Assembly: GCA_035515235.1 (NCBI GenBank)
Contig: DATJBS010000024.1
Coordinates: 8,735 to 72,734 of the forward strand
Source of the DNA: JAMLHH01 sp035515235
GTDB taxonomy: Bacteria; Bacteroidota; Bacteroidia; Chitinophagales; JADIYW01
Reading direction: 5' to 3'
Length of the DNA: 64,000 nt
Shown: positions 10,339-18,520 of the stretch, in pieces
Layout of the letters: the number at the start of each line of letters is the position of its first letter
How positions within the stretch are numbered: position 1 is the stretch's first letter
Notes under the pieces: model-generated
What the model was told of the DNA's origin: nothing
Databases searched by the model: none
The model's input: only the letters and a program-made list of their open reading frames with translations
Translations under genes and position numbers: made by a program

Positions 10339-12587
10339 TGAAAAAGCTATCAAAAGAAAATCAGATAAAATTTTACCAAGAAGAGATTAAAAAAATCATC
10401 GGTGATTACAAATCTTATCTCGATTCTAAATGCATTGATTTAATTAACAAGGTTGAGTTATTTATCGGCAATTTTGAATACGTTGATACTAATAGAAATC
10501 AAGTCGTTTTCTCTTTTGATAAGGATAAACTACCAAAAACAAAAATTCCACTTACAGCATCCAAGCCAATTTCTTCCGATATTTTGGGTTCCGATTTCAA
10601 GAGTATCACTTACAATACTTACAGAAATAAATTTGTAAAAGGTTATACAGAGTGTTATGGCGTCTATTACCAAGAGTTAAACGGTAAGTACAAAGTGGGT
10701 TTTAGTAATTTTGAAATTGAGTTTTTAAATTCATTAGCTATTGGTGATAAAATAGTTTTTGGAATTTCCGATCCTCCATTGAAATACTATTTCAACTTAA
10801 TTCAATTAACCAAGAATGAAGTAAATTCTAAAGTAGTCGATGCTGTCCTCTTCAGTAACTACCATTTAAATGATTTTAAACCAATACATATAGATAATTC
10901 TTTAGAACTAATAGATAAGTATAAAACCAATTTACACAGCAGTGATACAATCATTATTCAAGGTCCTCCTGGTACGGGAAAAACGTTCTTTATTTCAAGA
11001 CTACTTTCTTTGCTTTCGGAAGAAAAGAAATCAGTAATGGTAGCCACTTTGGCAAATAGATCACTTATTGAGCTTGCAAAAAAGTATTTTGAAATTAAGT
11101 ATGCTAAGAAGGGTGTTGTCTTTAAATCGAATTTAACATTAGAAGAAACCAAAGAAGTAAAGGAATTGAAACCTATACCTAAGGACTTTCTTCCATCAGT
11201 AGGCAACATTTTGTTAACCACTTTTTATAAAATGACAGGAGTAGCCGCAGAAAATATAACGACTCCAATTTATGATTATATTATTTTAGAAGAAGCCAGT
11301 CAGTGCTTTTTAGGGACTATTGCAGCCGCAAGATTACTTGGTAAGAAAGTAATCTTGGTAGGTGACCCACTTCAATTGCCTCCAATTGTGAACCAAGAAA
11401 ATCCAAGTAAAATATCAGTTGATATTGATTTAATACAGGAGTCATTTACTTTCTATGCTTCTACAATTAATTGCCCAAAATTCAGATTAACAACAACCTA
11501 CAGGTTTTCAGAGAATGCCTGTTTGCAGACAAATACGTTTTATGAAAACAGCCTAAAATCAAAATCAGATATTCAAAAAGGCAATGAGATATTTTCAAAA
11601 ATACCTACCCTTTACAACAACAAAGGCGGCAGCTCATTATTCTATTACGATTCAACAAATTTGAGAAGTATTTATGACTTGCTTTTAGCTCAGATAAATG
11701 CCTTGCTTCAAATAAACCCCAAGTTTGAAATTGCGATTTTATCTTCTACAAAGAAAGGTGTGAAATTGTTAAGAGATAATTTACTTCATAAATTCAATGA
11801 TAAACAAGACCAAATTCTGATTAATACAGTCGATAGCGTTCAAGGCTTGACAATTGACTTCTGCTTTTATTTTGCGTTTTCTGATGGCAGTCCTACGTTT
11901 TCATTCAAACTAAACCGGTTCAATGTGGCAACAAGCAGAGCAAGATTTTGTACATTGATTCTATTAGATGAAGTTTACAAAGTGGTTCAGCCCTACAAAG
12001 GTTTGGTAGCCGAATTTATCTCAAAGTGTGATTTAAATAATGATACTTCTGTTCTCAAAATTATAGAAGCAGCCAGCAACAGTGATTCCACACTGCCTAA
12101 AACACCAGGATTAAAAGTTATAGACAGGGTAGACCTATCCAAGTTTGAAAAGCCTAAGAAGGAAATCATCAAAGGCAAGGAAAATATTTACATCATTGAT
12201 ACCAATGTATTTGTAGACTGCCCTGAAATAATTTCCAAAATTGATACTAAATACAGTATAGTCCTTTCTGCCAAAGTAATCGATGAGTTGGACTACCTTA
12301 AAATCTCTTTAACCGAAGAACAGAAACGAAATGTTCAGAAGGCATTAAGGCTAATAAACGAGAGTATTGATAAGCGTGGCATTAAAATGGAAACAGCTGA
12401 TCTAAACTTATTACCCAATGACTTCAACAAAAAATCACCTGACAATTTTATCCTATCAGTTGCCCTAAAATTCAAAGGTGAAAACCCCATAATGCTCACA
12501 TCTGATAATGGCTTGCAGATAAAAACCAAAGGATTAGGTGTAACCACAATTACGCTAAAGGAGTTTTTGAATCAAAGGAAGTATTAA
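10338..12587 (+). CDS. SF1 (UPF1/DNA2-like) helicase fused to a C-terminal PIN nuclease
   Basis: 749 residues. The helicase has GPPGTGKT (209-216, motif I), LEEASQ (317-322, motif II with Glu in place of the usual first Asp), GDPLQLPP (motif III), TTYRFS (motif IV), TVDSVQG (motif V) and NVATSRAR (motif VI), the pattern of UPF1-like enzymes that act on RNA or DNA. From about residue 617 a PIN domain begins: YIIDTN with D621, IDELD, SPDNFIL and TSDNG supply four acidic positions expected for metal-dependent RNase activity. An N-terminal ~180-residue segment may be a 1B/OB-like nucleic acid-binding part. It is translated from ATG overlapping the ATPase stop. Inference: the ATPase senses, the helicase-PIN acts on nucleic acid. 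Confidence 0.85.
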   Translation: MKKLSKENQIKFYQEEIKKIIGDYKSYLDSKCIDLINKVELFIGNFEYVDTNRNQVVFSFDKDKLPKTKIPLTASKPISSDILGSDFKSITYNTYRNKFVKGYTECYGVYYQELNGKYKVGFSNFEIEFLNSLAIGDKIVFGISDPPLKYYFNLIQLTKNEVNSKVVDAVLFSNYHLNDFKPIHIDNSLELIDKYKTNLHSSDTIIIQGPPGTGKTFFISRLLSLLSEEKKSVMVATLANRSLIELAKKYFEIKYAKKGVVFKSNLTLEETKEVKELKPIPKDFLPSVGNILLTTFYKMTGVAAENITTPIYDYIILEEASQCFLGTIAAARLLGKKVILVGDPLQLPPIVNQENPSKISVDIDLIQESFTFYASTINCPKFRLTTTYRFSENACLQTNTFYENSLKSKSDIQKGNEIFSKIPTLYNNKGGSSLFYYDSTNLRSIYDLLLAQINALLQINPKFEIAILSSTKKGVKLLRDNLLHKFNDKQDQILINTVDSVQGLTIDFCFYFAFSDGSPTFSFKLNRFNVATSRARFCTLILLDEVYKVVQPYKGLVAEFISKCDLNNDTSVLKIIEAASNSDSTLPKTPGLKVIDRVDLSKFEKPKKEIIKGKENIYIIDTNVFVDCPEIISKIDTKYSIVLSAKVIDELDYLKISLTEEQKRNVQKALRLINESIDKRGIKMETADLNLLPNDFNKKSPDNFILSVALKFKGENPIMLTSDNGLQIKTKGLGVTTITLKEFLNQRKY

Positions 12588-12602
12588 AAGCAAAAAATTT
12601 TG

Positions 12603-13145
12603 TCATTCAAAATTTATTTCAATTGAATTTCTTCTAATCATAGTTGCCAATTCCTGTCTAATGGTAGTTCTTAATTTATTGAATTTACTTAATGTTACCT
12701 CATAATTTTCTTTTGTAACTACTTCATAATTAACCCAAATTCTAAAAACACAATGAGGATACATACAACAGAGTGGATCGTGTATTAGCTGCATTGTGCA
12801 ATTATTGCTATTGCCATTTTTTATTTCTTGAAAATATTTTATGTATTGATTATTCTCATTTAAACTTTTTATCTCCAAAATACAAACAACCTTTCCAGTA
12901 TATTTTTCTAACTCATCTTCAGGTATAATATTAAACAAAACATCATCCATCTCTGAAATGATATTTCCACAGTTACTACCTAAATTATTTGAAATATCAC
13001 GCAACGAAATCGACTGAAAAGGATTTTCTATTTCATTAGGGTTACATCTTCTAAATATCAAATCTCCAATTCGAAACTCCAAAAAGACTGGTTTCTCGTT
13101 CCAATGTAATGATCCATGTATGTAATTTAGTGTACAATCCGGCAT
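12603..13145 (-). CDS. Hypothetical protein, last gene of a three-gene operon
   Basis: 180 residues, not recognised. It is acidic in the middle, has an isolated cysteine-rich spot (DPLCCMYPHC, about residues 122-131), no signal peptide and no membrane span. It begins 6 bases after the 150-residue gene upstream and ends 15 bases from the convergent helicase-PIN gene, so it belongs to the TIGR04255 operon. A cytoplasmic accessory protein of that operon is the most that can be said. Confidence 0.65.
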   Translation of the reverse strand: MPDCTLNYIHGSLHWNEKPVFLEFRIGDLIFRRCNPNEIENPFQSISLRDISNNLGSNCGNIISEMDDVLFNIIPEDELEKYTGKVVCILEIKSLNENNQYIKYFQEIKNGNSNNCTMQLIHDPLCCMYPHCVFRIWVNYEVVTKENYEVTLSKFNKLRTTIRQELATMIRRNSIEINFE

Positions 13146-13151
13146 TAAATA

Positions 13152-13604
13152 CTATGAAAGAAAGTTTAACACAATTGATTCAAAATCACATCCATCAATG
13201 GTATAAAATTCTAATAAATTACCTTTCTGGTTGCCAATAAACGAAAAAGCAAAATCATTTTCTGGATGCAGAATAATATTAACAAGCCCCTTTTCTGATT
13301 CTCTAAATAGTAATAAGTCTCCATCATCGTTAAGAGAATGCTTAAAGCTCTTTAATCTATGAGGATCTATAATTAACCTAACTTTATTAAGCTGATTGAT
13401 TATTTCAGAAAGAACGGAAATCTGCCACTGTGTTAGTGTGTCATAATCATTAGTAATTTGATTATATATTTCTTCAACTTCTTCAATTAAGGGATTAGCA
13501 AAAGTTGTGTTTTCTTGTTCAAACATTTCTTTATAAAAATCACCTGCAAACTCAGACTGAACTAATGTTTGTTTAAATGCAATAATTTCCATTGAGTTGT
13601 TCAT
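13152..13604 (-). CDS. Hypothetical protein, middle gene of the TIGR04255 operon
   Basis: 150 residues, family unknown. Helical, acidic N-terminal two thirds, then a short beta-rich end (NDFAFSFIGNQKG). No signal peptide or membrane segment. Its ATG overlaps the stop of the TIGR04255 gene by 4 bases, so the two are translationally coupled. Pairing with TIGR04255 suggests a dedicated partner (inference). Confidence 0.65.
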   Translation of the reverse strand: MNNSMEIIAFKQTLVQSEFAGDFYKEMFEQENTTFANPLIEEVEEIYNQITNDYDTLTQWQISVLSEIINQLNKVRLIIDPHRLKSFKHSLNDDGDLLLFRESEKGLVNIILHPENDFAFSFIGNQKGNLLEFYTIDGCDFESIVLNFLS

Positions 13605-14305
13605 AAATTATATTTGTTTTTGGTTTTTTCTGTAATGCACTCTTGGAAGATACTGTTTTTAAGTTCTCTCATATCTCCAAATGCATCACTGATATTTTCA
13701 TAATATTTCCCTTCAATTCTTCTATTAAGATTAATATCCAAAATTATTCCTTCTTTTTTATTGTCTTTTCCTTTTGTAACTGCAATTGTAGCTTCAGTTT
13801 TTGGATCGTTTACTAATGTATATTTTATAGAAGTAAAACTTTGCTTTACTTCTGTAAACGGACTTTCAGTCCAAATGTTTACAAAGTCTTTGATTTGTTC
13901 ATCTTTGTCAATATCTATAAAGTTTAAATATCTTAAAGAAACATTTGTAACAATCAATTGTCCAGTGCATATTTGAAACTTCTCCCAATAAGAATTTAGC
14001 TCTAATATAAGTTCCACGTATGATTTGTACTCCTTAGTTTTGTGAAATGCCAATAAACCAACTTTGGCTTGTAAAATTCTATTGTAAGGCTCGTCGCATT
14101 TTAAAACATACCCTGATTTCTGCACATTAGTTACTGGAGGGGTGCCATCAGAAGTTGCTTTCAAATTAGCATTATATCCAGGTCTAATAACAGGAAAAGC
14201 TTTCTTTATTTCATCAATTTCAACAAAATTTTGAAGGCAATCTAACTTTATGTTTTCTGCAAACGAGATACTGAATATTATTTCCTTGATTGGATTTGAT
14301 GACAT
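13601..14305 (-). CDS. TIGR04255 family protein
   Basis: 234 residues. The N-terminal PIKEIIFSISF, central VSLRYLNFIDID and C-terminal ELKNSIFQECITEKTKNKY fit the TIGR04255 family, a sporadically distributed group of unknown function often found in accessory regions. No signal peptide. It is first in a minus-strand operon with two unrecognised genes and sits between a probable defence module and a mobile-element-like region, so an accessory or defence-linked function is plausible but unproved. A TAnnTTTG promoter word lies 53 bases upstream. Confidence 0.75.
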   Translation of the reverse strand: MSSNPIKEIIFSISFAENIKLDCLQNFVEIDEIKKAFPVIRPGYNANLKATSDGTPPVTNVQKSGYVLKCDEPYNRILQAKVGLLAFHKTKEYKSYVELILELNSYWEKFQICTGQLIVTNVSLRYLNFIDIDKDEQIKDFVNIWTESPFTEVKQSFTSIKYTLVNDPKTEATIAVTKGKDNKKEGIILDINLNRRIEGKYYENISDAFGDMRELKNSIFQECITEKTKNKYNL

Positions 14306-14357
14306 AATTCTTAATAGTCTATCTTAAGTGAAAATTTATTCGAGAGCTTGTACTATA

Positions 14358-14365
14358 CAAATCTA
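14358..14365 (-). promoter_or_regulatory. Candidate -7 promoter element of the TIGR04255 operon
   Basis: On the minus strand the word TAGATTTG matches the Bacteroidota -7 consensus TAnnTTTG and would start transcription about 45 bases before the ATG at 14305. A good -33 TTTG is not visible at the right distance, so this is tentative. Confidence 0.3.
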
Positions 14366-14723
14366 ACAATATAATCTAATTTTATTAAGTTTTGATTTTT
14401 ATAATGAAACTGAAAGGGTATTATATTTACTACATTAATTACTGATGCCAAACATGTCTTATGCACTCCCATCGCACAATGCCAATGCTTCAGTGCATTT
14501 ATGGTACTGCGCCATTTTTAAACTGTCATACTTTTTGTGTGGTCTGTTTCCCACGCTTTACAGCACATTGCTTTTTTGTTTAAAGCATTTAATTTTTTAG
14601 AGGTAAAACTAAAAAAGCAAAGAGTTGTTGCCAACCCTCCACAGCCCAAACAAAAAGCCGCTACATTCCAACCACCACCACCATTTCGCTTATGCCAGTA
14701 TTAAAAATGTCGGAAGCTAAGTT

Positions 14724-14816
14724 ACATAATGTGCCATTATGTGTTCGCTACGCATAGACCCTGCCTTACTGATGCAAGCATCCCCACCCAAGGGCTATCA
14801 CATAATGACATTATGT
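14724..14816. repeat. Two copies of an 8+8-bp palindrome ACATAATG-n-CATTATGT
   Basis: The first copy (14724-14742) has a 3-base spacer and the second (14800-14816) a 1-base spacer; the arms are perfect in both. The sites lie 76 bases apart in gene-free DNA. A shorter relative, ATAATGCATTAT, covers the start codon of the nuclease gene at 17032-17043. They could be operators for a dimeric regulator or recombinase/relaxase sites. Confidence 0.5.
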
Positions 14817-14835
14817 AAAATAGCCAGTACCATAA

Positions 14836-14893
14836 CCGATTCATGAAAACTATCCCCACTCACAAAAGCCTTACTGATATTTTCATGTATCGG
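14836..14893. repeat. 14-bp inverted repeat with 30-base loop
   Basis: CCGATTCATGAAAA (14836-14849) and TTTTCATGTATCGG (14880-14893) pair at 13 of 14 positions. It stands immediately after the second ACATAATG palindrome. The function is not evident; a nick-region hairpin or recombinase site would fit. Confidence 0.45.
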
Positions 14894-15385
14894 AAGCCGT
14901 AAAATCGTTACGGACATTTACCCATTACTCCCCACCACCCTTTTCAGAGGTGCAGAAAAAATAAACTATCATATTTTATTCGGCTTTAAGCAGCTGCTAT
15001 TCCATTTCATTACATAGCACCAACTACAGCCTATATTGCAAGCAAGAGTATTGCCTTCTCTACATTCCACGAACCCTCTCTTTATTTCATTACGCAATCT
15101 GTATGCTTGACGTAATAGACTTGAACTTTGCAGAAATGTAAAGTTTGCAAAGTTTGCATTCTTGCAAAAGCATACAAGACTGCTTCATTCCATGCCCATA
15201 CATTCGTTCCATTCCGTTCAGTCAGCACACTTGCTACCCTCAAGCCCTAGGCACATTATTGATATAGTTTATTTTTCTGATGTGTCACCCCATTTATGCA
15301 GATTTCATTATTTCTAATTTAGAATAAAAGTTAGGACAGATAGGACAGAATAATATCAAAAAGAATAAAAAAGGAAGCAAATGTA

Positions 15386-15495
15386 GGTGGTTAAAGATGG
15401 TCTGAAAAGGTCAAGCCCTACGGGTTTTGAAAAAAATCTCCACCCTTTCGGGTAGTATTTTTCTCAAAAACCTTGTCAGCCCACTTCTTACCACC
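15386..15495 (+). other. Possible structured RNA or extended hairpin upstream of the DUF6943 gene
   Basis: Nested pairing can be drawn: GGTGGT at 15386 with ACCACC near 15490, GGTTTTGA (15423-15430) with TCAAAAACC (15464-15472), and an apical ACCC-TTTC-GGGT (15442-15453). The element ends ~87 bases before the start of the next gene. It may be a leader RNA, an attenuator or a DNA hairpin used by a mobile element. Pairing was judged by eye only. Confidence 0.3.
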
Positions 15496-15581
15496 ATTTG
15501 AAAGGCTTTCTTTTTTTTTCGTTTTTTTCTTTGACATTTTATTGTCGAGGGGGATTTCGGAAGCCAACTAAATCCTTTCAA

Positions 15582-16007
15582 ATGGCAAAATTCTCTCTTA
15601 AAACTTACAGTCCAGCAACTAAAACCGAAATGTTGCAATTTTTTATTTTAAACAAAGGGAAAAACAGCGGAAAACCACTTTCCGAGCCTTGCCCGAATTG
15701 CTTTGTTTTAACCGCCAAAAGCGAAGAAGATAAGCAGTTTTTTTACTCACTTTGTTTCGGCTTATGGAAGGCAAAATCCTTTGAATATTTCTTAAAAGGT
15801 TCTGTTATCCCATTCATTACCATTGGCGATTGTAAACAAGCCATCAATAACGGATTAGAGCAAGCCAAAACCGATTTAAAAGGCTTCAATAGGTCAGTAA
15901 AGGCATTAGAAATTTTAGAGCAGCAAGAGAAAAAATACAAAGAAACTTTGCTCCTTATCAATGATGCAAAGAGGGCTATTTTTTACCGTTACATCAAAAG
16001 GAGGTAA
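15582..16007 (+). CDS. DUF6943 family protein
   Basis: 141 residues from the ATG at 15582; the frame is open further upstream but that part covers the structured leader and does not look like protein. The conserved core is visible: LNKGKNSGKPL, PCPNCF with two cysteines, then FGLWKAKSF and GSVIPFITI. These are features of DUF6943, a family of unknown function carried mainly by Bacteroidota conjugative transposons and plasmids. The C-terminal 50 residues are a Lys/Glu-rich helix. Its presence supports a mobile origin for this part of the window. Confidence 0.7.
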   Translation: MAKFSLKTYSPATKTEMLQFFILNKGKNSGKPLSEPCPNCFVLTAKSEEDKQFFYSLCFGLWKAKSFEYFLKGSVIPFITIGDCKQAINNGLEQAKTDLKGFNRSVKALEILEQQEKKYKETLLLINDAKRAIFYRYIKRR

Positions 16008-16093
16008 AAAACCTTTCCTATGGTTGTCTTATGGTTTAGGTACACTTATTTAAACCATATTTAACCATTATAGGAAAAAAGGTGCAAACGAAA

Positions 16094-16120
16094 AAAGCCC
16101 ACTCGATTTGAGCAGGCTTT
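16094..16120 (-). terminator. Rho-independent terminator for the gene at 16159-16962
   Basis: AAAGCC..CTC (16094-16104) pairs with GAG..GGCTTT (16110-16120) around a 5-base loop with one CA/CA internal mismatch. On the minus strand the stem is followed by a run of six T. It separates two convergent genes. Confidence 0.7.
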
Positions 16121-16158
16121 CCCGATTTTCCGAAATCATCTAATTCACTGATGAAAAA

Positions 16159-16962
16159 TTAGAATATCTTGGCTACTTTCATCGCATTTCCTTGTGAAAA
16201 TAAATAGTAGTTTGAGTTCACTTCTTGATAAAATTCTACTGCCAACAAATTCACAACCGACACATCTGCAGAAATAGTTGGAGAACCTGATAAAGTACTT
16301 ACAACACTTATTAAACCAGTTGAAGCATTTACAGATAAATAACCTGAATCTTGCACGTCAGTTAAGCCATTTGTAGTGCTGTCTTTTGGTTCATAAACTT
16401 TTGTAGTACTGTTATATTCAAAGTCAGACAAAACTGCAATTGCATTAATGATTTTGAAGTGTGTAGCACCAGCAGGAATATACATTCTATCCAAAGGATT
16501 AAAAGATGGAATGTCCAGAGTTGAACTATCTCTTGCAACAGTTGGAGTAATAGTGTAAGGAGCGTTAAAAGCGCCATTAAAAGAAGTGAATTTGTTAAAT
16601 TCAAATCCTTCTAAATACTGTGGGGCAACTGTTATCAAAATTGCTCTTTGCCCTCTTGCTTCAGAACCATCTTCCAAATTGATTTTTTTCATTATTGCAG
16701 TTATCCTTCCTGTAACTTGGCTATCGCCATTATTACGGATTAATCCTGCAATACTTGTTCTTAGTGATTTTCCTGTAATTGCACTTCCCCCAAATTCGTT
16801 CATATTTTCACGAGTACGAACAAATGCTGGATCTGATGAAATTTGTTCTGCAGATGGACCACCTTTTAAACCTGCAAAGTCGCCTTGGAGTCCTTTAATT
16901 TTGAAATGTCTTACACCGCCCATTGTTCCGGAGTAGCGAACGAGACCTGTTTGTCTAGCCAT
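16159..16962 (-). CDS. Hypothetical protein, structural-like, family not recognised
   Basis: 267 residues. The N-terminal part has a Gly-rich basic stretch (MARQTGLVRYSGTMGGVRHF). The protein is low in cysteine, rich in Ser/Thr/Asn, mostly predicted beta, and has no signal peptide or membrane span. I have the impression of a recurrent Bacteroidota protein of unknown role, often alone in variable regions, but cannot name it. It has its own terminator downstream and is divergent from the nuclease gene across an 80-base AT-rich promoter region. Confidence 0.7.
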   Translation of the reverse strand: MARQTGLVRYSGTMGGVRHFKIKGLQGDFAGLKGGPSAEQISSDPAFVRTRENMNEFGGSAITGKSLRTSIAGLIRNNGDSQVTGRITAIMKKINLEDGSEARGQRAILITVAPQYLEGFEFNKFTSFNGAFNAPYTITPTVARDSSTLDIPSFNPLDRMYIPAGATHFKIINAIAVLSDFEYNSTTKVYEPKDSTTNGLTDVQDSGYLSVNASTGLISVVSTLSGSPTISADVSVVNLLAVEFYQEVNSNYYLFSQGNAMKVAKIF

Positions 16963-16990
16963 AATGATATGTTTAAAGATTAAAAATTAA

Positions 16991-17043
16991 TGTAAATTTA
17001 CAACGTAATCAATTGTAAATCAATTAGATGAATAATGCATTAT
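16991..17043. promoter_or_regulatory. Divergent promoter region with two perfect 12-bp palindromes
   Basis: TGTAAATTTACA (16991-17002) and ATAATGCATTAT (17032-17043) are both perfect palindromes. The second overlaps the ATG of the nuclease gene and shares its half-site with the palindromes near 14.7 kb. Both are candidates for repressor operators. Confidence 0.35.
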
Positions 17044-17536
17044 GAAGCAATTCGAAGTAAAGTGTCAGATTGTAGTAAAAACCAACTATGAAATAGTTAA
17101 AGTGGTTGATGGTGACGGAATTATTGCAAAGAATATTATTTCTAATAAACAGGAAGAAATACGTTTATATGGCATAGATGCACCAGAGTTAACACCTTGT
17201 AAAAAACTAAAACAGGATGAAAGAGAAACAAATTTATCAGGTCGCTTTTTGATGGAGCTTGCACACCAGTCTTATGAATATTTAAGAATTCAGGCAAAGA
17301 TTGGGATGCGGATTACATTAGTTCAAGAAGTAGGTAAGGAGCAAGACTTGTACGGAAGAACATTGGCTTATGTAGTATTACCTAACGGTAATAATTTAAA
17401 TGAAATAATGGTAGAGAGTGGCTTTGCAAAGCCATATGATAAACTTTATTGCTCCCAACTACCAAAGTATCAAGAACTCAATTTGAGTGCTAAAACAAGG
17501 AAAAAAGGATTATATTTGCTTGTAGATAGGTTCTAA
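17042..17536 (+). CDS. Thermonuclease (SNase-fold) family protein
   Basis: 164 residues with the staphylococcal nuclease fold: VVDGDGI (21-27), IRLYGIDAPE carrying Arg41 and Glu49, and DLYGRTLAYV carrying Arg106. These are the equivalents of the catalytic Arg35, Glu43 and Arg87 of the S. aureus enzyme, so phosphodiester hydrolysis is expected. No signal peptide is apparent; the first 15 residues are polar. Small SNase genes like this are common cargo of plasmids and integrative elements. It is the last gene of the acquired-looking region. Confidence 0.88.
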   Translation: MKQFEVKCQIVVKTNYEIVKVVDGDGIIAKNIISNKQEEIRLYGIDAPELTPCKKLKQDERETNLSGRFLMELAHQSYEYLRIQAKIGMRITLVQEVGKEQDLYGRTLAYVVLPNGNNLNEIMVESGFAKPYDKLYCSQLPKYQELNLSAKTRKKGLYLLVDRF

Positions 17537-18066
17537 AAAACAAGGCATTTTCTCTTATTTGCCATCAATTTTACAGATTTTGTTGCCTATTTGTTGCCCA
17601 ATTTGCATAACTATTTGATTATCAACTTAAGTTACTTTTTGTATCGGAAAGTAAAATTGGATTAATGATTCACGATTGTAAGATTAAATGTTTTGCTATT
17701 TTGTCCATTGTCTAAATTATAAACTAACTATATCAAAACTTTTAAATGATTCAGATAAATCAGAAACAATTGAAATGTAAATTGACTTAAGATTTTAAGC
17801 CGATTCTATATAATCAAAAGATAAATTTTTGAAAGCTCGTGTTTAGAGTTTACTGTCTGATACGGTTTTTTTGATTTTTAAAACATACGTCCTTGGAAGA
17901 ATAATACTGTCTAATGTTATTATGGTTTCCTAACTCTTCGAATTGATTTTCTCTGAATTCCATACATCTACTTTAATATAATGTTATCACAAATCAATTT
18001 TCTTAATTGGAGTAGTATATCCAATTATAATGTATTAATATTGCGCCATAACATTCGTTAACATTC
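17537..18066. other. 530-base AT-rich gap between the island and the nor locus
   Basis: I see no gene, tRNA or clear terminal repeat. It has the direct words TTTGTTGCC (twice near 17580-17600). The change from mobile-type genes to a core respiratory operon happens here, so an island end could be inside, but no attachment site is recognisable. Just before the regulator, ATAACAT (18048-18054) and ATGTTAT (18067-18073) form an inverted repeat spanning the start codon, a possible self-regulation site. Confidence 0.4.
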
Positions 18067-18501
18067 ATGTTATCTAAATCTTGTCAGTACGCCATTAGAA
18101 CTTTATTGTTCATTTGCTCTAGAAGTGAAGACCATCCTCGTGTAAGATTGCAAGAGATATCTGAGGCATTAGATTCGCCGCCTGCATTTACTTCTAAAAT
18201 ATTACAACATCTTGTCTCTGCAAAATTGATTCAATCCAAAAAAGGAGCGAATGGTGGTTTTGAAATGGGAGAAGCAGGATGTTCACATATTACCTTGGGT
18301 CAGATTGTAGAAATTATAGAAGGTCATTCTCTGACTGCAGGTTGTATTTTAGGATTATCTGAGTGTGACGAAAAAAATCCTTGTCCGGTACATCACATCT
18401 ATTTTCCCATAAAAGTGAACTTAAATTCAAAACTTATGAATATAACCCTAAGCGAAATTTTAAATGACCCAAATCTTCTTAACATTAATTTAAAAACGTA
18501 A
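18067..18501 (+). CDS. Rrf2 family Fe-S regulator (NsrR/IscR-like), probable NO sensor
   Basis: 144 residues: an N-terminal winged helix (SKSCQYAIRTLLFI...FTSKILQHLV) and a cluster-binding loop with Cys93, Cys100 and Cys106 (AGCILGLSECDEKNPCP). This three-Cys arrangement is that of NsrR/IscR-type regulators that lose DNA binding when NO or oxidants attack their Fe-S cluster. It stands directly upstream of norC in the same direction, so it most likely controls the nitric oxide reductase operon. Whether it should be called NsrR cannot be decided from sequence alone. Confidence 0.88.
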   Translation: MLSKSCQYAIRTLLFICSRSEDHPRVRLQEISEALDSPPAFTSKILQHLVSAKLIQSKKGANGGFEMGEAGCSHITLGQIVEIIEGHSLTAGCILGLSECDEKNPCPVHHIYFPIKVNLNSKLMNITLSEILNDPNLLNINLKT

Positions 18502-18520
18502 ACAATTTTTTTAACTTGTA

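Larger units (their letters stand above)
14306..15581. other. 1.3-kb non-coding region rich in palindromes (possible mobile-element control or transfer region)
   Basis: No convincing gene on either strand. The base composition is less AT-rich than the flanking genes, with C-rich stretches. It contains paired ACATAATG/CATTATGT palindromes, a long inverted repeat at 14836-14893, a GATGC-AA-GCATC hairpin (14771-14782), the word CCTTACTGAT twice (14764, 14869), and a structured stretch at 15386-15495. Such gene-free, hairpin-rich DNA beside a DUF6943 gene recalls the oriT/mobilisation or regulatory region of Bacteroidota conjugative elements, but no relaxase gene is present here. Confidence 0.45.

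Noticed and set aside
15498..15581. N-terminal extension of the DUF6943 protein
   Set aside because: The extra 28 residues are encoded by T-rich leader DNA and the family start matches the ATG at 15582.
15411..15638. 75-residue minus-strand frame before the DUF6943 gene
   Set aside because: It runs through the structured leader and overlaps a recognised gene on the other strand; no protein features.
16586..16936. 116-residue plus-strand frame within the 267-residue minus gene
   Set aside because: Antisense shadow of a longer, better supported gene with its own terminator.
17537..18066. tRNA or attachment site at the island border
   Set aside because: No cloverleaf, no direct repeat matching another border could be found by eye.
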